Below, piece after piece: positions 61,156-64,000 of a DNA stretch of 64,000 nucleotides. The position numbers and the translations under genes were made by a program. The stretch's first letter is position 1; the number at the start of each line of letters is the position of its first letter. Location: positions 111,261-175,260 of IMG/VR virus record IMGVR_UViG_3300044977_000094, one strand, 5' to 3'. The notes under the pieces were generated by a model. It was not told the origin of the DNA. It made no database searches and saw only the letters and a program-made list of their open reading frames with translations. This DNA comes from a virus.

Positions 61156-61704
61156 TCACCCCTCGGCGCTGCTGATCCCCATGGGGTCCCCGGGTACCCC
61201 GACCACGTCCCAGCCGTCGCCGTGGTGCGCGGCGTCGGCGATGGCGTCGTACAGCCGGTCGCGTTCGGTCTCGGTGATGCCGGGCGGCAGGTACACGGCG
61301 ATCGTGTAGCCGTCACGGTCGGGGCGCCGGGTGGCGAACACGTCGGCTCGCCCGACGAGCCGGGCGAGCCCCTCGGTGACCTCGGGTGGGCAGTCGTCGG
61401 AGGGCTGGTCGTCGTCTGCGCACAGCCACTCGACGGTCACGCCCCCGTGCGTAGCGATCGCGGCGAGCTCGTAGGTGGAGAAGCGACGGTCGCCGGCGAG
61501 CGACGCCGCGAGCTTGGCGGGGTCGACGTTGATCAGCTCGGACAGCTGCTCCTCGCTGGTGCCGGTCCGGGCTAGGACGTCCCAGACTCGCCGTCGGATG
61601 GCCGTGATCTCGTCCTGCTCTGCGATGAGCGCGATGGTCTCTGGGTCGGTGAGGTCGAGGCCGAGGAGGCCGGCGATGTTTTGGTCCACGGGAACAGGAT
61701 GCAC
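61156..61704 (-). CDS. XRE-like HTH protein
   Basis: GTG at 61704 (or 61689) gives 182 residues. Residues 35-95 form an XRE-like domain: IRRRVWDVLARTGTSEEQLS, then INVDPAKLAASLAGDRRFST and ELAAIATHGGVTVEWL. The C-terminus (YLPPGITETERDRLYDAIAD) is an extra domain. Likely a regulator of the plasmid-like end; target unknown. Confidence 0.65.
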   Translation of the reverse strand: MHPVPVDQNIAGLLGLDLTDPETIALIAEQDEITAIRRRVWDVLARTGTSEEQLSELINVDPAKLAASLAGDRRFSTYELAAIATHGGVTVEWLCADDDQPSDDCPPEVTEGLARLVGRADVFATRRPDRDGYTIAVYLPPGITETERDRLYDAIADAAHHGDGWDVVGVPGDPMGISSAEG

Positions 61705-61743
61705 CCGCCGCCGTCAGGATCTGTCAGGTAGGGCATGCGAAAG

Positions 61744-61769
61744 CGCCCCGCTTCCGGGGAGGCGGGGCG
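61744..61769. terminator. Hairpin after toxin gene
   Basis: CGCCCCGC/GCGGGGCG stem, 10-nt loop, between the toxin stop and the HTH gene start. Closes the toxin-antitoxin operon. Confidence 0.6.
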
Positions 61770-61780
61770 TCTCGTCGTAC

Positions 61781-62134
61781 TCAGTCCGTGGCTTTCGGGT
61801 GGCCGGTCCCGGCGTAGTGGATCCAGCAGGTGCGCCGTTCCTCGTCGAAGAGGTACCAGATACGACCGCCCCCAGTGACCTCGATCTGCCACTGTGGGTA
61901 GACCTGGCCCTTGTAGGAGTCGCTGGCTAGCGTGTGCCTGAGTCGATGATGGCGCGCCGTTTGGACGGCCGGGGCGGGACTGGCGCGCATCTCGCGCCAG
62001 GCTGCCAGAAGGTTGGCTGGCGCCTGCTGGATTAGGTCGTCCCAGCCCTTGCCTGCTTCGTTGCAGCTGAACCGGACGTCGAATTCGTTACTCCCGGGCG
62101 GCGGTGCTGCCCGTTCCCCCCTCTTGCCGCTCAC
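61781..62134 (-). CDS. RelE/ParE-like toxin
   Basis: GTG at 62134 overlaps the antitoxin stop (GTGA). The 117-residue product has the compact RelE-superfamily outline: FDVRFSCNEAGKGWDDLIQQ, then LAAWREMRASPAPAVQTARH, HRLRHTLASDSYKGQVYPQW and QIEVTGGGRIWYLFDEERRT. It is Arg/His-rich on the core strands, as in mRNA interferases. Second gene of the pair, which is the usual order for toxin after antitoxin. Confidence 0.75.
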   Translation of the reverse strand: MSGKRGERAAPPPGSNEFDVRFSCNEAGKGWDDLIQQAPANLLAAWREMRASPAPAVQTARHHRLRHTLASDSYKGQVYPQWQIEVTGGGRIWYLFDEERRTCWIHYAGTGHPKATD

Positions 62135-62616
62135 TCGTCGTCCACCTCGGGCAGGGTGACGCGGCCGTGGTCATCGTGGGTGCCGCTGGTGAGTGCCGCG
62201 TAGAGTTCGGGGTCGGCGTAGACCTCGGCGGTGCTCTTCCAGGCTGCGATGACGGTGGCGATGGGGTCGACGATGCCTAGAGCGGTGCTGGCCTTGGCGG
62301 TATCGATGAGCTCGAGGAGGAATTCTCTGACGGCGTCGTCGGGGAGGAAGCGCACCCAGGGAAAGGCATCGGGGAAGACGCTGGTGAGTAGCTGTACGGC
62401 AGCGGGTTCGCTCTTCATGAGGGCGACGAACATGCGCGTGGTGGAGTCGACGATTTCGACGACCTGTTCGGCGCGTGCTGCGGTAGTGAGGTACAGGTCT
62501 TCGTCGCCTCGGCGGACGATGCGGATGCCGTGGCGTGGTGCGCGGTCCATCTTGGCGACGGTGTCGACGGGCTTGTTGACGAGCTCGGAGAAGGTTGCAG
62601 AGGGTGTCGGGCTCAT
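62131..62616 (-). CDS. Phd-like antitoxin with extended C-terminus
   Basis: ATG at 62616. The 161-residue protein begins MSPTPSATFSELVNKPVDTV, then RIVRRGDEDLYLTTAARAEQ, the prevent-host-death N-domain. A helical C-terminus of about 100 residues (FPWVRFLPDDAVREFLLELI) is longer than in classical Phd. Such long forms are common in Streptomyces. It likely represses its own operon through the tandem site at 62617-62638. Confidence 0.75.
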   Translation of the reverse strand: MSPTPSATFSELVNKPVDTVAKMDRAPRHGIRIVRRGDEDLYLTTAARAEQVVEIVDSTTRMFVALMKSEPAAVQLLTSVFPDAFPWVRFLPDDAVREFLLELIDTAKASTALGIVDPIATVIAAWKSTAEVYADPELYAALTSGTHDDHGRVTLPEVDDE

Positions 62617-62638
62617 ACTTCGAAAGTACTTTGAAAGT
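62617..62638. promoter_or_regulatory. Tandem operator ACTTCGAAAGT-ACTTTGAAAGT
   Basis: Two adjacent 11-bp near-palindromes with consensus ACTTYGAAAGT abut the antitoxin ATG. This is the expected autoregulatory site of a toxin-antitoxin operon and suggests a very short or absent leader. Confidence 0.75.
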
Positions 62639-62869
62639 CCTCGCCTGTCCACGTGAATCACACGTGCGGGTGACTTCTGCACTTGCGCGCCGCCCCGGGC
62701 AGTCCCTTCCCGCACCAGATGAAGGCGGAGACGAACTGGCCGCGCCCTGTTCCCGGGCGCGGGGCCTTCGCGCGCCGTTATTCTGGCCGCATGACCGCCG
62801 CCCCCGCTGTGCGGCGCCGTTCGACGGTGCCTACCGTGGAAGAGGGGGTAGTCGAGCGGCAGGTGCGAC

Positions 62870-63103
62870 ATGAGCGCGAAGACGTACATCAAGGCCGAGG
62901 TACCGAACGGCCGGGAGGCCGAAGCGTTCGGCTACCTTGCTGAGCTTGCCCCCGGCGCGCAGCCGGCTGGCACCGAGAGGCCCGGAACTGGTGTCACCCA
63001 CTGGGAGGTGACCCGGGCCGGGGATGTCCGCGACGAGATCGAGAGGCTCATCGACGCCATGGACACCAACGGGATGAGGATCACCGTTCGGGTGGGGGGC
63101 TGA
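62870..63103 (+). CDS. Small hypothetical protein (77 aa)
   Basis: ATG at 62870 after GGCAGGTGCGAC. MSAKTYIKAEVPNGREAEAF, then GVTHWEVTRAGDVRDEIERL and DAMDTNGMRITVRVGG is a plausible small alpha/beta protein. It is divergent from the toxin-antitoxin pair; the 231-bp region 62639-62869 contains a GC hairpin near 62740-62764 and no gene I can support. Confidence 0.55.
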   Translation: MSAKTYIKAEVPNGREAEAFGYLAELAPGAQPAGTERPGTGVTHWEVTRAGDVRDEIERLIDAMDTNGMRITVRVGG

Positions 63104-63114
63104 TCTTCGGGGGC

Positions 63115-63145
63115 GGCCGGAGCTCTTTAACGGGCTACTCCGGCC
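63115..63145. terminator. Hairpin after the 62870 gene
   Basis: GGCCGGAG/CTCCGGCC stem, 15-nt loop, 11 bp after the stop. The rest of the 63146-63262 gap shows nothing further. Confidence 0.55.
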
Positions 63146-63262
63146 GGAGCCCCTTGCGCGTAGGACGTCACATGCACGCGAGGGGAGACTACTGCGGTGG
63201 GTATGGGATGGGCGGGAGGCGGGGCGTGTCGGGCGCGGACGGCTACTCGGCGGGACGGTCCG

Positions 63263-63826
63263 TCAGCCGTGACCCATGCGCGGCCCGGGCTCTCCGCCTT
63301 CGCGGCCGGGAACGGCGGGGCCGAGCCAGCCGGCCTCGCGGGCTTTCCCGACCCACCGGGAGACGGTGGGCGTTGACTTGCCGTAGCGCTTGGTCAGTCG
63401 GGAGATGGCACCACGCGGCTTGCCGGGGGCGGTCTCCTCGAGGTAGTCCAGGGCGACGCGCCGCAGGAATTCGTCGGTGATCGGGGCGCGGCCCTCGACG
63501 GGGGACGCCAGGGTCGGCATCTGCTCCTGGTCGGCCCGCACGGCGGGATGGCGGAGCGCGAGCGACTGGATCCAGCGTGCACTGGAGAGGATCTTGCGCG
63601 TGGGCACGTCGCGGAGCATGGCGGTCGTGATCCCGGTCCCCTCTTCGTCGGGGTCGACTTCGAGGTGGGAGATGACCAGGCCCTGCGAGGTGCGGCTGAC
63701 GGATCCGGTGGCGGCCCATCCGTCGCCGGTGTACGTGAACGTGGCGACGGGGCCGACCTGGCTGCCTCTGAGCATGCTCTTGAGGGGTTCGATGTGCAGG
63801 CTGGCGTCGTCCTCGTCGTCCTGCAC
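63263..63826 (-). CDS. HTH-containing actinobacterial protein
   Basis: GTG at 63826 follows GAGAGGAACGCA. The 187-residue protein has a beta-rich N-terminus (VATFTYTGDGWAATGSVSRT, GLVISHLEVDPDEEGTGITT) and a C-terminal HTH (LEETAPGKPRGAISRLTKRY, GKSTPTVSRWVGKAREAGW). The same design is widespread on Streptomyces chromosomes and plasmids. Function unknown. Confidence 0.65.
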   Translation of the reverse strand: MQDDEDDASLHIEPLKSMLRGSQVGPVATFTYTGDGWAATGSVSRTSQGLVISHLEVDPDEEGTGITTAMLRDVPTRKILSSARWIQSLALRHPAVRADQEQMPTLASPVEGRAPITDEFLRRVALDYLEETAPGKPRGAISRLTKRYGKSTPTVSRWVGKAREAGWLGPAVPGREGGEPGPRMGHG

Positions 63827-64000
63827 TGCGTTCCTCTCGTGGATGGTTGGCGCCTGCCACGCAATCTCTCATTGGTCGTTGTGGCACGTCAACGAGGCAG
63901 GCCGGGCGTGGTGATGGGGTTGCCTCTCCCTCCCACTTCTAGTGATAGGGAAGGCGATGCCTATTGCACTGAGTGATGTGGTCGCCGTACCATATCGACA
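63827..64000. promoter_or_regulatory. Right-edge upstream region of the 63826 gene
   Basis: No ORF is supported here. It contains ATGCCTATTGCAC (63958-63970), which resembles ATGCCTATTGAAC at the ParB start (60958-60970). It is AT-richer than the surroundings and likely holds the promoter of the 63263-63826 gene. Edge of the window. Confidence 0.35.

Overview
The window is a densely packed, very GC-rich actinomycete sequence. It carries a WhiB-family regulator, overlapping GTGA/ATGA start-stop junctions, Streptomyces-type DUF families and C/G third positions, so a Streptomyces or close relative, or its phage, is the likely source. Almost all of it belongs to one temperate siphovirus-like element. 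Nearly every phage gene lies on the minus strand and reads from right to left.

Layout from left to right. 0-8.3 kb is the distal part of a leftward early operon: an edge-truncated gene, RusA-like resolvase, WhiB, an HU-like protein, a coiled-coil protein, a Gp3-type recombination directionality factor (RDF), a PD-(D/E)XK nuclease, many small proteins, and a Cro/excisionase-like HTH gene nearest the promoter. 8.3-11.6 kb is the lysogeny control and integration region. It has a palindrome-rich divergent control region, a rightward XRE repressor candidate, a large serine integrase, a long dyad (attP or operator candidate) and a second XRE gene with CGTTA repeats. 11.6-17.2 kb is an accessory (moron) block: a four-gene operon divergent from an XRE regulator, a GNAT acetyltransferase, an HTH-ImmA/IrrE metalloprotease with a partner gene, and two small genes.

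17.3-50 kb is the late region, read right to left. In transcription order it has small zinc proteins, a Tad2-domain anti-Thoeris candidate, an extra tail fibre with a secreted GH43-like protein, TerS, TerL, portal, minor capsid, scaffold, major capsid, head-tail connectors, major tail protein, tail assembly chaperones with a canonical -1 frameshift site, a 1473-residue tape measure protein with a tail lysozyme domain, minor tail proteins, a beta-helix tailspike, and then lysis and membrane genes. The lysis end contains a holin candidate, an HNH protein, VIT/CCC1-like and low-affinity-iron-permease-like proteins, a C1 papain-like protease, a membrane protein and a GH25 endolysin. A homing-type HNH gene sits on the opposite strand just upstream of the major tail gene.

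50-61 kb looks like a plasmid or AICE module rather than a classical phage module. It has an Mrr-like membrane nuclease, a small membrane protein, an FtsK/TraB-type DNA translocase, a basic linker protein, a DUF2637 (Spd-like) membrane protein, a regulator under two perfect palindromes, and ParB with a partner gene. Two clusters of an iterated GAACC/GGTTC motif lie in the genes directly upstream of the translocase. 61-64 kb holds an HTH gene, a toxin-antitoxin pair with a tandem operator, and two further genes.

Phage structural, integrase/RDF and plasmid-transfer/partition modules lie in one continuous block, and the integrase is flanked by phage genes on both sides. I therefore favour a phage-plasmid or a phage/AICE hybrid over a simple integrated prophage. 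I could not identify attL/attR, an origin or a ParA gene, and the element runs off the left edge. All start sites were chosen by eye from ribosome-binding sites and overlaps.
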